From Rhizobium sp. BK418 (GTDB lineage: Bacteria; Pseudomonadota; Alphaproteobacteria; Rhizobiales; Rhizobiaceae): 64,000 nucleotides of DNA. Shown piece by piece: positions 1 through 8,227 of this stretch. The notes under the pieces were generated by a model, which was not told the DNA's origin, did no database searches, and saw only the letters and a program-made list of their open reading frames with translations. The stretch lies in assembly GCF_004341105.1 (NCBI RefSeq), contig NZ_SLZK01000002.1, forward strand, positions 924,310-988,309, read 5' to 3'. Both the position numbers and the translations under genes were made by a program. How positions within the stretch are numbered: the stretch's first letter is position 1; each line of letters opens with the position of its first letter.

Positions 1-443
1 ATGTCGGGCATGGCGAGGGGCTGAACGAGATATTCGGAAATGCCGTTGCGGATCAGATCGCGATAGAGGCCGATATCGTTGTAATAGCCGACGATGATGA
101 CCTTGGTCGAGGGATCGCAGACGGCAGCGAGCGGGGCGAGCTCGGCAAGCAGGTTGGCCGGGTTCGCCCTGGTTTCCAAGATGATCAGGTTCGGTGTCGG
201 TGCGTTCGAGAACATGTTTGCGGCAGCAGCCGTGCCGCCGCTGGTGATGCGCATCGTGACTTTCGACAGGCGCCGATCACTGGCGCAGCGCTCCATGACC
301 CGTTGCAATCCTTCGCTTTCGCAGAAGGCGTGAACGGAGATGCGCGGCAGCGGCCGCATGTTTTCCAATTCGCCCATACGCACTGCCTCCTCGGCCTGCC
401 GGAGCTCGCTGGTGTTCTTGATCTCGTATTCGACGGTGCTCAT
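1..443 (-). CDS. cpaE: Pilus assembly protein CpaE (TadZ), N-terminal part, cut by window edge
   Basis: Reading the minus strand from the ATG at 443 gives an open frame (MSTVEYEIKNTSELR...) that runs off the window start, so only about 147 N-terminal residues are visible. They look like the atypical receiver-like domain of CpaE/TadZ, with a segment LIILETRANP followed by VIIVGYYNDIGLYRDLIRNG. In the family this domain precedes a ParA/MinD-type ATPase that localises the Tad secretion machine to the pole; that part lies outside. It starts 17 bases after the cpaD stop, so it belongs to the cpaABCDE transcript. The call rests on the partial sequence plus strong gene-order context. Confidence 0.85.
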   Translation of the reverse strand, partial: MSTVEYEIKNTSELRQAEEAVRMGELENMRPLPRISVHAFCESEGLQRVMERCASDRRLSKVTMRITSGGTAAAANMFSNAPTPNLIILETRANPANLLAELAPLAAVCDPSTKVIIVGYYNDIGLYRDLIRNGISEYLVQPLAMPD

Positions 444-460
444 CGTTTCATTCCGCCTGA

Positions 461-1213
461 TCAGAAACCGGTCTGACCGGAATCGACATCTTCGATCGTG
501 CTGGTGGTCGTCCGGTATTCCTGGATCGCCTCGTTACGCCGCTCTGCGTCGATCGGAGTCATGCCGCGCGGAGCGATGAAATCTTCCGGATTGGCGACCT
601 GAGCGGCTAGGTTGTTCTGCGAGGCGCAGCCGAAATTATAGTAATTCTGGTTTGTGAAATCGGCGGCAATATCCCGCGGCCACTGGCCGCACTGGGTCGT
701 CACCGCGGTCGTGCCGGTAAAGCTCAGTCGCAGCGGTGCAGAATCCAAAACGCCCGTTGCCGCATAGGATGTATTGATGATCTTGTTGCTGGCGATGCCG
801 CGCGAGGCAAGTTCGGCACGGACCTGGCTGCGCAAGGCGCGGGCGGCTCCCGCATTCGGCGAGCCTTCCGGAGACAGGATATAGACCGGGCCGGATGCCC
901 GCGACAGGTAGTTCTGCGCAAAGCCGCGGATCATCTCGCGCTGGGCAATAGAGAGGCGGCGATCGGTAGAGGCGACGGGGATGTCTACGGTTTGCTCGGC
1001 TTCGGTAACGACGATCGGATGACGCTCCCGGTAGTCGTCGGGAATCCCGCCGGTCGTCAGCTGATCGCGCGGTCCGGCGCAGCCGGAAAGCATTGCAACG
1101 GCTATGGATGCGGCCACCAGCAGAGGTTTTGCAGCGCAGAAATGTCTCGCATTCAGATGGACCATCGCCTGATCTCTGTTCTTTCTCATCGGTTCAGACT
1201 GCGCCCCGCTCAT
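461..1213 (-). CDS. cpaD: Pilus biogenesis lipoprotein CpaD
   Basis: A 250-residue protein with a basic N-terminus, a hydrophobic stretch and a lipobox (MLSGC) near residue 45, so it should be an outer-membrane lipoprotein of the Flp/Tad pilus system. Downstream features fit the CpaD family: repeated short polar blocks and a conserved region around QCGQWPRDIAADF. Its start ATG overlaps the cpaC stop (ATGA), indicating translational coupling. An internal Met at residue 9 or 17 could be the true start, because the first 16 residues are hydrophilic and precede the signal sequence. CpaD is thought to help place or stabilise the CpaC secretin, an inference from family knowledge. Confidence 0.88.
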   Translation of the reverse strand: MSGAQSEPMRKNRDQAMVHLNARHFCAAKPLLVAASIAVAMLSGCAGPRDQLTTGGIPDDYRERHPIVVTEAEQTVDIPVASTDRRLSIAQREMIRGFAQNYLSRASGPVYILSPEGSPNAGAARALRSQVRAELASRGIASNKIINTSYAATGVLDSAPLRLSFTGTTAVTTQCGQWPRDIAADFTNQNYYNFGCASQNNLAAQVANPEDFIAPRGMTPIDAERRNEAIQEYRTTTSTIEDVDSGQTGF

Positions 1214-2721
1214 TTGTAGATAAATCCGATGGAACCGTGGAACTGCGCGTCGGCGATCGGCGCCTGGGGGCTGCCGTAAACCTTGTTGACGCGATTCATG
1301 AAGAAGGCGGACGCATCATTCGTCGGGCTGAAATTATCGTCCGGCCGATTGAGTTGATTGCGGGCCACCGGACGCACCAGGTAGGGCGTCGCAATGATGA
1401 CGAGCTCTGTTTCCTGGCGTTCAACTCCCTTCTGGCGGAAGAGCGTGCCGAGAAGCGGTAACTTCGAGACGCCGGGCGTGCCGTTCATCGTCTGGGAAAT
1501 GTTGTCGCGGATGAGGCCTGCAAGAGCGATCGAACCGCCGGAGGGAAGTTCGACCGAAGTTTCGGCCGACCGGCGCTGATAGGTTGGCGCAGCGCCCGAT
1601 ACCGAGGGCGCCGGTTCGGAAACATTGGTCTTGATCTGAAGGCTGATGCGACCGGAAGACAGGACCACCGGCTTGAAGGCCAGATTGATACCGTAATTAT
1701 AGGGAACGACCGTGACGTTGCCCTGATTGTCCGTCGTCGAATAGAGAACCTGACCGCCGGAATTGAACGTCGCAGCTTGACCGGAGATCGCCGTCAACGT
1801 GGGTTCAGCCAGCGTGCGCACGACCTTCCCCTGCTCCAGTGCATTCAAGTAGGTCGATATATCGTACTTGCCGATCGAATTCTTGAAGAGCGCGGCAAGG
1901 CCCCCACCGACGACGGATGTGGCGCTATCAGCAGATGGGCTGCCGAGCTGTGCGACCGTCATGCCCGAGGAGTTGGTGACGAGATTGTCGAAGCCTAGCT
2001 GCTTCAGCACTTCGCGGCGAACCTCGGCGATCGTCACCTTGAGCGTAACCTGGTCTTCGCCCTGGATCTGCAGGAGATTGACGACCTGAGAGACCTGGCG
2101 GTTTTCGGCAAACAGTGCAACGGCGCTATCGCCCCCCGTACCGGAGGCCGTCTCCGTGCGCGTCGTGGCTTCGCCGCCTTTCAGGAAGGCTTCGGCAAGC
2201 GAGGCTGCCTGGGTCGCATCCTGCGGCGTGCGGACGGTGCCTGTCAGAACGATATTGTCGGAGACGATCTCGACCTTGATAGCGGAGTCCGGAATGAAGC
2301 GGCGCAGATTGGCTTCGAGACCGGAGACATCGCGCTCAATCTCGATGTCGAGGCTGACGACCTCCTCGCCGCTCGCGCCGAAGACAAAGATATTCGTCTG
2401 CCCGACCTTCTTGCCGAACAGATATATGCGCCGCGAGGTGCGTGTCACGGCATCCGCCATGCTCGGATCGGAAACGAGAATGTCATGTGCGTCTTCCGGC
2501 AGGTCGACGACCAGAGCCTTGTTGAGGCCGAGTTTCAGACGACGATGTGCGCCCGGGCCACTTTGAGAAATGCGGATGAGGCTTTCCGAGCCGGCGTTGG
2601 CCTGCTCCACGCCAAAGGGCGCATGAATGGAGATCGGCGCGACACCCGTCGCAGCCATTGCCAGCGAAAGGCAGCCCGTCAGGAAAAGCCTGGTGCGCTG
2701 TTTTGAGTTGCCCATCTGCAT
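1210..2721 (-). CDS. cpaC: Type II/IV-family secretin CpaC (RcpA) of the Tad pilus
   Basis: A 503-residue outer-membrane secretin with a signal peptide (cleavage probably after QANA near residue 43). Domain order is a pilus N-domain (about 55-140, with VVDLPEDAHDILVSDP), a BON-like region (about 140-190) and the C-terminal secretin domain (about 230-460). The latter carries the typical end motif LPLLGTLFR...TELVIIATPYLV. It forms the channel through which the Flp pilus leaves the cell. It follows cpaB by 5 bases and overlaps cpaD by 4. Length and architecture are normal for the family. Confidence 0.93.
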   Translation of the reverse strand: MQMGNSKQRTRLFLTGCLSLAMAATGVAPISIHAPFGVEQANAGSESLIRISQSGPGAHRRLKLGLNKALVVDLPEDAHDILVSDPSMADAVTRTSRRIYLFGKKVGQTNIFVFGASGEEVVSLDIEIERDVSGLEANLRRFIPDSAIKVEIVSDNIVLTGTVRTPQDATQAASLAEAFLKGGEATTRTETASGTGGDSAVALFAENRQVSQVVNLLQIQGEDQVTLKVTIAEVRREVLKQLGFDNLVTNSSGMTVAQLGSPSADSATSVVGGGLAALFKNSIGKYDISTYLNALEQGKVVRTLAEPTLTAISGQAATFNSGGQVLYSTTDNQGNVTVVPYNYGINLAFKPVVLSSGRISLQIKTNVSEPAPSVSGAAPTYQRRSAETSVELPSGGSIALAGLIRDNISQTMNGTPGVSKLPLLGTLFRQKGVERQETELVIIATPYLVRPVARNQLNRPDDNFSPTNDASAFFMNRVNKVYGSPQAPIADAQFHGSIGFIYK

Positions 2722-2726
2722 TTCCC

Positions 2727-3542
2727 TTACTCCGGCTTCACTGAGCCGGTGGCATCCGTGACGATGGAGCCGGATTTGATGACCTGAATGATTGCGCTGC
2801 CGTTATCGCCGCTCAGCAGATAGTCTGCCGCGCTGGTGTCCTGCTCCTGCGCATCGGCAACCGAGCGCAAGGCGAGCGACAGGCGATCCGCCATTTGTTG
2901 GGCAACGGCCAGAACCTTTGTCTGATCGGGGGTCAGTTCCAGCGTTGCAGTGGTGCCGACGGCTGCCTTGCTGCCGTCTTCCTTTTCCTCGATCTGCTGG
3001 TCGATGGCGAGGACGCGAACGTTGCTGAGCACGGTTTCGGTTATGTATTTCTCCGTGCCCTGCCCCTTGCGCACCATGATAACGTCGACGCGGTCATTGG
3101 GGAGGATGAAGCCGCCGGCGCCGGTCGCGACGGAGATTTCGGTCGCAACTGCCCGCTTGCCGGCAGGCAGCAGCGAAGACAGGATACGGCTGTTGGAATC
3201 GGCGACCTTTTCCGGACGGATCGGCTCTCCTTCGAAGACGGGCAAGCGCACGACAGCCCCTTGCAGATCCTTGATGGCATCAGGCCGTTCAGTCTCGGTA
3301 ATAAAACCCTGGACAACGCCATTTTGCGGCCAGGCCATCCAGTGAACGGCTTTTTCATCCAGCCTTGCGCCAACGGGAAGATTGGCACTGGAGACCAGGA
3401 CGTTGACGGTCGGCTCTTTTTCGATAACGGACTGGACTTTCGTCACCACGCCCCGATTGCCGGCCATGTTCATTGCAAGAAAACCGGCAAGGCCGGCTGC
3501 CACCACGGCGACAGCTAGGATAATAAGGCGGGCCGGTTTCAT
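2727..3542 (-). CDS. cpaB: Flp pilus assembly protein CpaB (RcpC), SAF domain
   Basis: A 271-residue protein with an N-terminal hydrophobic anchor (residues about 5-27) followed by an SAF-type domain (NLPVGARLDEKAVHWMAWP) and the CpaB/RcpC core containing RAVATEISVATGAGGFILPNDRVDV. CpaB proteins are periplasmic, membrane-tethered Tad pilus components that act with the CpaC secretin. It is the first gene of the cpaBCDE block and is separated from cpaA by about 110 bases of AT-rich DNA (3543-3652), so it may have its own promoter. No abnormality was seen. Confidence 0.92.
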   Translation of the reverse strand: MKPARLIILAVAVVAAGLAGFLAMNMAGNRGVVTKVQSVIEKEPTVNVLVSSANLPVGARLDEKAVHWMAWPQNGVVQGFITETERPDAIKDLQGAVVRLPVFEGEPIRPEKVADSNSRILSSLLPAGKRAVATEISVATGAGGFILPNDRVDVIMVRKGQGTEKYITETVLSNVRVLAIDQQIEEKEDGSKAAVGTTATLELTPDQTKVLAVAQQMADRLSLALRSVADAQEQDTSAADYLLSGDNGSAIIQVIKSGSIVTDATGSVKPE

Positions 3543-3631
3543 TGATCATTCCTCAGGGCACGACGCGTTCGCCCCGCAGAATGCTCAGGAATTGGTATAA
3601 TTATGGTTAATGGAATACTTACATTTTAAGT

Positions 3632-3655
3632 TAACGGCCGATTAATACGCCGTTA
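3632..3655 (-). other. Small hairpin at the cpaA stop codon
   Basis: TAACGGC (3632-3638) and GCCGTTA (3649-3655) are perfect inverted arms around a 10-base loop, and the right arm contains the cpaA stop codon. There is no U-run after it on the minus strand, so it is more likely an mRNA 3' structure or weak terminator than a classical one. It separates cpaA from cpaB. Confidence 0.4.
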
Positions 3656-4165
3656 TTTCAGGCTTTCCAACGCCGCGATGAACAGCGGTGAGGATGGGAA
3701 GGCCATGAAACCGCCGATCGCGATGGCAATGCCATAGGGGATTTTTTTTGCGAGCAGGAGCGAATTGGGCATGGGAAGGCCGATGGCCAATATCGTGTTC
3801 GCCTGTGACCGGATCACAAGGATCGCCAAGGTGACCAGGCCACCGACGATACTGACATAGGTCAGAAACGACAGCAGAGCAGAATCGTAACCGAACCAGA
3901 GCGCGGCCGCGCTCAAGAGTTTCGCATCTCCGCCGCCCATAACATTGAGCGCGAAAAGCGCGAAGCAAATGCCGAACACGATAGCGGCACCCACTGCGTG
4001 CATCCCGATTGCCGGAAGAGCAAGGCCGCTCAATGGTGCGAGCACGGCAAATGAAATTACCAGGATCAACGATACCCTGTTCGGGATCGTCATCGTCAAC
4101 AGATCGGACATGGCCGCAAAAGCAAGGCAGAGAGGAAAAATCAGAAGGATTACAGCTACCATCAT
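3653..4165 (-). CDS. cpaA: Prepilin peptidase CpaA (TadV), A24 family
   Basis: A 170-residue, highly hydrophobic protein with about five to six membrane segments. The two catalytic aspartates of A24 peptidases are visible: Asp21 in AMSDLLTMTIPNR and Asp80 in MGGGDAKLL (GxGD-type motif). It lacks the N-terminal methyltransferase domain of PilD, as is normal for CpaA/TadV. It should cleave the leader of the two PilA pilins encoded just upstream, and probably of the TadE-like pseudopilins at 5600-6813. It is transcribed in the same direction as pilA, about 100 bases downstream. Confidence 0.93.
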   Translation of the reverse strand: MMVAVILLIFPLCLAFAAMSDLLTMTIPNRVSLILVISFAVLAPLSGLALPAIGMHAVGAAIVFGICFALFALNVMGGGDAKLLSAAALWFGYDSALLSFLTYVSIVGGLVTLAILVIRSQANTILAIGLPMPNSLLLAKKIPYGIAIAIGGFMAFPSSPLFIAALESLK

Positions 4166-4264
4166 CTTCTCACCTGCCCCAAGTTCTCATCTACCTAAGC
4201 AAAAAGGCCCACGGCGGTTCGCTCGTGAGCCTGATCGCTGTGAACGAGAGCTACGCTCCAGTTA

Positions 4265-4453
4265 TTACGGAGTAGTCTTCGTCGTGGCATTAGACAGCTT
4301 TAGACCGAGCTCGCCGAACGTGTCGTTGAGCTTGGTGCCGAGCGTGGTGGCGCCAGCAACGAGGGCTACGGAAATGAGGGCGGCGATCAGGCCGTATTCG
4401 ATTGCGGTCGCGCCGGATTTATCTTTTAAAAAACGGCCAAAAATTTCGGTCAT
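4265..4453 (-). CDS. pilA: Flp-type pilin PilA, second copy
   Basis: A 62-residue Flp pilin. The ATG at 4453 is preceded by a clear AGGAG six bases upstream, which decides the start. The Flp processing motif is intact: SG|ATAIEYG with cleavage after Gly14, Glu19 at mature position 5 and Tyr20 next to it, followed by the hydrophobic helix GLIAALISVALVAGATTLG. After processing by CpaA it is the pilus subunit. It is about 50 bases downstream of a near-identical copy. The two differ mostly at the C-terminus (here LSNATTKTTP). Confidence 0.93.
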   Translation of the reverse strand: MTEIFGRFLKDKSGATAIEYGLIAALISVALVAGATTLGTKLNDTFGELGLKLSNATTKTTP

Positions 4454-4505
4454 GATCACTCCTAATTCCGGTTGATGTTTCTAAACCGAAGCTACGCCGC
4501 AGCTG

Positions 4506-4694
4506 TTAAGGGGCCGTCTTCGCCGTAGCATCGGACAGCTTGGTGCCAAGTCCAACGAAGGTGGCGTTGAGCTTCTGGCCGAGCGTCGTGGCGCCAGCAA
4601 CGAGCGCTACGGAAATGAGGGCGGCGATCAGGCCGTATTCGATTGCGGTCGCGCCGGATTCATCCTTCAGAAAACGGCTAAAAAGCTTGGTCAT
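4506..4694 (-). CDS. pilA: Flp-type pilin PilA, first copy
   Basis: A 62-residue Flp pilin starting MTKLFSRFLKDESGATAIEY. A longer in-frame extension upstream is possible, but the ATG at 4694 matches the paralog exactly in length and alignment. Cleavage is expected after Gly14, leaving ATAIEYG and the hydrophobic helix. It is the promoter-proximal gene of the pilA-pilA-cpaA series. The hydrophobic core is identical to that of the second copy and the C-terminus differs (LSDATAKTAP), so this is a recent tandem duplication or a pair kept similar by gene conversion. Confidence 0.93.
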   Translation of the reverse strand: MTKLFSRFLKDESGATAIEYGLIAALISVALVAGATTLGQKLNATFVGLGTKLSDATAKTAP

Positions 4695-5087
4695 GGCTAC
4701 TTCTAACTCCAGTTGATGTTCAGCACGTCCGCCAACTGTTTGCCGTTGATCGGATAGCAGCAACCTAGCGAATGGCTGTTTCCATCGACTTAATGAAATG
4801 CGTTAACGGGATGTAAACGAGACAACCGGCCCGCTCAGGATAAGTAATTCCTTACCGCCTTACTTACATTTTTACATGAATTTCGGCAGAAAATGCGGAA
4901 CAACAGCTTCCGGACATCCAGTAACGGCACAAATTTCTGGGGCACGGCAATTTCACGCCTCATCGGCGCGTACCGAAACAATCCAATTCGTTTCGCTCGT
5001 GAACATGTCATGGAACGCTTAAAGCTTCGTTCACCATTTTTTTCCATTCTATACGCACTTTGCATTGCGATCGTGAAAGAGGCCAAA
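4695..5087. promoter_or_regulatory. Divergent intergenic region between pilA and the pilus N-domain gene
   Basis: About 390 bases, AT-richer than the flanking genes, between divergently oriented pilus genes. It must hold promoters for both. A 7-base inverted repeat TAAGTAA (4841-4847) / TTACTTA (4860-4866) with a 12-base spacer sits in its middle and is a possible operator or leader hairpin. No additional gene with good start signals was seen. Confidence 0.45.
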
Positions 5088-5489
5088 ATGCCATCGAACG
5101 GCAAGACCGTTTTCTTTGCCTGGGTGATTGCGGCTCTCACGGCATCCACAGCCTTCGCCCAGGAAGACATGCTGCGCGTTTACATGGATCACGCGCGCGT
5201 TTTGAAGCTCGACCGTCCGGTCAGCAAGGTCATCGTCGGCAATGCCAAGGTTGCAGATGCGACGGTTGCCGATGCCAAGACGATCGTGTTGACGGGCCGC
5301 AGTTTCGGCACGACCAACATCGTGCTGCTCGACGGCGATGGCAACGCCATTCTGGACGAACGCATTCTCGTTTCCATCGACGAAGGCAATACGGTGCGTG
5401 TCTATCGTCAGACAGAGCGCTCGGTTCTTTCCTGCACCCCCAACTGCGAACAGCATGCGCAGCAAGGTGGAGCCGCCTCCACAAATTAA
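5088..5489 (+). CDS. Stand-alone pilus-assembly N-domain protein, periplasmic
   Basis: A 133-residue secreted protein. I place the start at the ATG at 5088 because an AAGAGG ribosome-binding site lies just upstream and a good signal peptide follows (cleavage after STAFA, residue about 22). The open frame extends further upstream but without such features. The mature part (MLRVYMDHARVLKLDRPVSK to ILVSIDEG) is the N-terminal pilus-formation domain also found at the start of the CpaC secretin, here without any secretin channel. It probably assists the Tad outer-membrane complex; the exact role is not known to me. It is divergent from pilA and precedes the TadE-like genes. Confidence 0.8.
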   Translation: MPSNGKTVFFAWVIAALTASTAFAQEDMLRVYMDHARVLKLDRPVSKVIVGNAKVADATVADAKTIVLTGRSFGTTNIVLLDGDGNAILDERILVSIDEGNTVRVYRQTERSVLSCTPNCEQHAQQGGAASTN

Positions 5490-5599
5490 TGAATACGCGC
5501 TGCTCACGCCCATTCGTTAAAATGACTGCTCCGACCTGAAACGGAAAATCAACGAACACGCCCTAGTGTGCGCCCGAAGAACATTTTCGAGGCCAGACT

Positions 5600-6232
5600 A
5601 TGGCGATCAGTGAGCAGGAGACGGGCAAGGTGCGTGTGTCCCTCCGTTTATCCAGACTTCGCGCCCTGGCCCGCTCGCGCGATGGCTCCGCCGCTATCGA
5701 ATTCGCGTTGCTGGCTATCCCCTATTTCATCGTCATATTCGCCATCCTGGAAACCTTTATCGCCTTTGCGGCGGAAGAACTCGTCTCGAACGCCGTCGAT
5801 ACGATGAGCCGCCAGATGCGGACAGGGCAGATCACCTTCATCGATTCTACCCGCCCGACCTATAAGACGCAGACGCAGTTCCGGCAGGCTTTCTGCGACG
5901 AGATCTCGATTATCATCCGCTGCTCGGAAACGGAGGCGGCAACACCAAGCAAGCTTTATCTGGATGTCCGGAGCTTCACGACCTTCGCCTCGATCCCGAC
6001 CACCATCCCCAGAGCATCTGCGGACAAATATTCCGATCTGAAGATTTCGGATTTCAAGTTCACGCCCGGCGGCCCCGGCACGATCAACATGGTGCGCGCC
6101 TATTATCGCTGGTCCATCATTGTCGACCTCGTCCGCCCCTATGTCACCGGCCTTCGCCCTGTCGGCAGTTCCATGCCGAGCGAATACCTTATTGTCGCGA
6201 CGGCAGCCTTCCAGAACGAACAGTATCCATGA
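5600..6232 (+). CDS. TadE-like pseudopilin
   Basis: A 210-residue protein with a short basic N-terminus and the TadE signature: RDGSAAIEFALLAIPYFIVIF, i.e. a Gly-Ser-Ala-Ala-Ile-Glu-Phe processing site followed by one membrane helix (about 35-55). TadE-family pseudopilins are processed by the TadV/CpaA peptidase and assist Flp pilus assembly. The rest is an extracytoplasmic domain with two cysteines (FCDEISIIIRCS). Its stop overlaps the start of the next TadE-like gene (ATGATG), so the two are translationally coupled. Confidence 0.85.
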   Translation: MAISEQETGKVRVSLRLSRLRALARSRDGSAAIEFALLAIPYFIVIFAILETFIAFAAEELVSNAVDTMSRQMRTGQITFIDSTRPTYKTQTQFRQAFCDEISIIIRCSETEAATPSKLYLDVRSFTTFASIPTTIPRASADKYSDLKISDFKFTPGGPGTINMVRAYYRWSIIVDLVRPYVTGLRPVGSSMPSEYLIVATAAFQNEQYP

Positions 6233-6813
6233 TGGCGCGCCGCGGACTTCTCGTATGGCTGGCTTCGACGACGCGGCGCTTCGCCCGCGACAGGAAGGGC
6301 GTCGGCGCCATCGAGTTTGCAATCATCTTCCCGGTTCTGATCATGCTCTATCTGGGCGCGTTCGAGATCACGATCGGGCTCAGCGTCAGCAAGCGCACGA
6401 CACGTGCCGCCGGCGCGATCGCCGATATCATTACCCAGCAGCAGAATGTCACCAAAAGCTCGCTCGCCGATATCGCCAAAGCCGCCCCGGCAATCTTCGC
6501 GCCTTATGACAGTTCCGATCTGTCGCTGAAGGTCACAGCAATCCAGATCGACGGCAGCGCAAATCCCACGGTTCTCTGGTCCTGGGCCCCGAGCGGTACG
6601 GCGCCCTATGCCAAGAACAGTGCGGTTTCCGGTGTGCCTACGGAAATGAAGAAGGCAAACAGCTTCCTCATCCGCACCGAACTCAGCACGCCTTATACGC
6701 TGTTCGTCTTTGCCCCCGATTTCATGCCGTCCGGGATGCGCACCATCACGATCAGCCGCAGCTATTTTTATCGCCAGCGGCAGAACGACAATATCCCCTG
6801 CGGCGACTGCTAG
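6229..6813 (+). CDS. Second TadE-like pseudopilin (TadE/TadF/TadG type)
   Basis: A 194-residue protein with the same layout as its upstream neighbour: basic start, processing site KGVGAIEFAIIFPVL, one helix (about 27-47) and an extracytoplasmic domain ending with a Cys pair (CGDC). It begins at the ATG overlapping the preceding stop; the next ATG at 6232 is an equally possible start. Together with the upstream gene it probably represents the TadE/TadF pair of the Tad machine. It ends this pilus block. Confidence 0.82.
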   Translation: MMARRGLLVWLASTTRRFARDRKGVGAIEFAIIFPVLIMLYLGAFEITIGLSVSKRTTRAAGAIADIITQQQNVTKSSLADIAKAAPAIFAPYDSSDLSLKVTAIQIDGSANPTVLWSWAPSGTAPYAKNSAVSGVPTEMKKANSFLIRTELSTPYTLFVFAPDFMPSGMRTITISRSYFYRQRQNDNIPCGDC

Positions 6814-6900
6814 AGTCTGGCGCGCCTTTGCGCGACATGCTCTCTGTCTAGCGCATTCGTTATCCCAAAAACCGCTACGCACTATTGCGCGACATGCGCG
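6811..6900. repeat. Short dispersed-type repeat with two copies of a 13-base word
   Basis: TTGCGCGACATGC occurs at 6828-6840 and again at 6885-6897. Between them is a segment containing GCGCATTCGTTATCCC and CCGCTACGCAC. I recall similar intergenic sequences scattered through Rhizobium genomes, so this is probably one copy of a dispersed intergenic element; copy number cannot be checked here. It lies between the TadE-like gene and deoB, upstream of the deoB promoter. Confidence 0.45.
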
Positions 6901-7006
6901 CGCTTCCACACCTCAGATTTGCCAAGCGGTTTCCGTCATTATATGGCTGGGCGTTATTCAGATCGTTCCAGCCGAGGCTGACGACAGTAGATAATGCGGG
7001 TGAAAA

Positions 7007-8227
7007 ATGGCGCGTGCCTTTCTCTTCGTTCTGGATTCCTTCGGTGTCGGTGGAGCGCCGGATGCAGCAGCCTATGGCGATGAAGGCGCCGATACGCTCG
7101 GCCATATCGCCGAATTTTGTGCGGCGGGTGCCGCTGACCGGGCGGGTCTGCGTTCCGGTCCCCTCTCGCTGCCGAACATGTCGGCACTCGGCCTATTGCA
7201 TATTGCGCGGGCTGCTTCCGGCCAATTTCCAGCCGGCATGCCGCTGCCGGACAGGATCTACGGTATCTATGGCGCTGCCACTGAAACTTCGCGCGGCAAG
7301 GATACACCGTCAGGACATTGGGAAATTGCCGGAACGCCCGTTACCTTCGACTGGGGCTATTTTCCGAGCGAGGGCGATGCCTTTCCACCGGAGCTGATCG
7401 AAGCGCTCTGCCGGGCGGCCGACGTGCCCGGCATTCTCGGCAATTGCCATGCTTCGGGGACCGAGATCATCGCCCGCTACGGCGAAGAGCATATGCGCAG
7501 CGGCAAGCCAATCTGCTACACATCAGCGGATTCCGTGTTCCAGGTCGCCGCTCACGAGGTCTATTTCGGCCTCGATCGCCTGCTCAAGTTTTGCCAGATC
7601 GCCCGCAGCCTGCTCGATCCCTACAATATCGGCCGCGTCATCGCCCGGCCCTTCATCGGCCAGAGCGTCTCGACCTTCCAGAGAACGGGCAACCGCCGCG
7701 ACTTCTCTGTGCCGCCGCCGGAACCGACGCTGCTCGACCGGCTCGTCCAGAATGGCCGGAATGTGCATGCGGTCGGCAAAATCGGCGATATCTTCGCCCA
7801 TCAGGGCGTCTCCCGGGTGATCAAGGCGAATGGCAACGACGCGCTGATGGATGCCTCCCTGGCTGCCATCGACGAGGCGGAGGAAGGCGATCTGGTCTTC
7901 ACCAATTTCGTCGATTTCGACATGATCTACGGCCATCGCCGCGATGTGCCGGGCTATGCCGCAGCACTCGAATCCTTCGATGCGCGCCTGACGGAAGTTC
8001 ATCAGAAATTGCGGGAGGGCGACCTTGTGATCCTGACGGCCGATCACGGCTGCGATCCGACCTGGCGCGGCACCGACCATACGCGCGAGCGCGTGCCCGT
8101 CATCGCTTACGGCCCCGGCATCCGGTCGCGTTCGATTGGCGTTCGCCGGACCTATGCCGATATCGGCGAGAGCGTTGCGCGGCATCTCGGAATTCCCGCA
8201 GGCCCGCACGGAAGGAGTTTTCTGTGA
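7007..8227 (+). CDS. deoB: Phosphopentomutase
   Basis: A 406-residue cytoplasmic enzyme interconverting (deoxy)ribose 1-phosphate and 5-phosphate, the link between nucleoside phosphorolysis and central carbon metabolism. The alkaline-phosphatase-like metal motifs are visible: [14 protein letters not shown] at the N-terminus, the loop [14 protein letters not shown] around residue 90, and [20 protein letters not shown] near the C-terminus. Length equals the family norm. The stop overlaps the GTG start of add by four bases. It heads a plus-strand deoB-add-upp unit that complements the deoA/deoC/punA/cdd operon on the other strand. Confidence 0.95.
   Translation: MARAFLFVLDSFGVGGAPDAAAYGDEGADTLGHIAEFCAAGAADRAGLRSGPLSLPNMSALGLLHIARAASGQFPAGMPLPDRIYGIYGAATETSRGKDTPSGHWEIAGTPVTFDWGYFPSEGDAFPPELIEALCRAADVPGILGNCHASGTEIIARYGEEHMRSGKPICYTSADSVFQVAAHEVYFGLDRLLKFCQIARSLLDPYNIGRVIARPFIGQSVSTFQRTGNRRDFSVPPPEPTLLDRLVQNGRNVHAVGKIGDIFAHQGVSRVIKANGNDALMDASLAAIDEAEEGDLVFTNFVDFDMIYGHRRDVPGYAAALESFDARLTEVHQKLREGDLVILTADHGCDPTWRGTDHTRERVPVIAYGPGIRSRSIGVRRTYADIGESVARHLGIPAGPHGRSFL

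Noticed and set aside
4893..5087. N-terminal extension of the pilus N-domain protein
   Set aside because: The extension removes the signal peptide from the N-terminus and has no ribosome-binding site.
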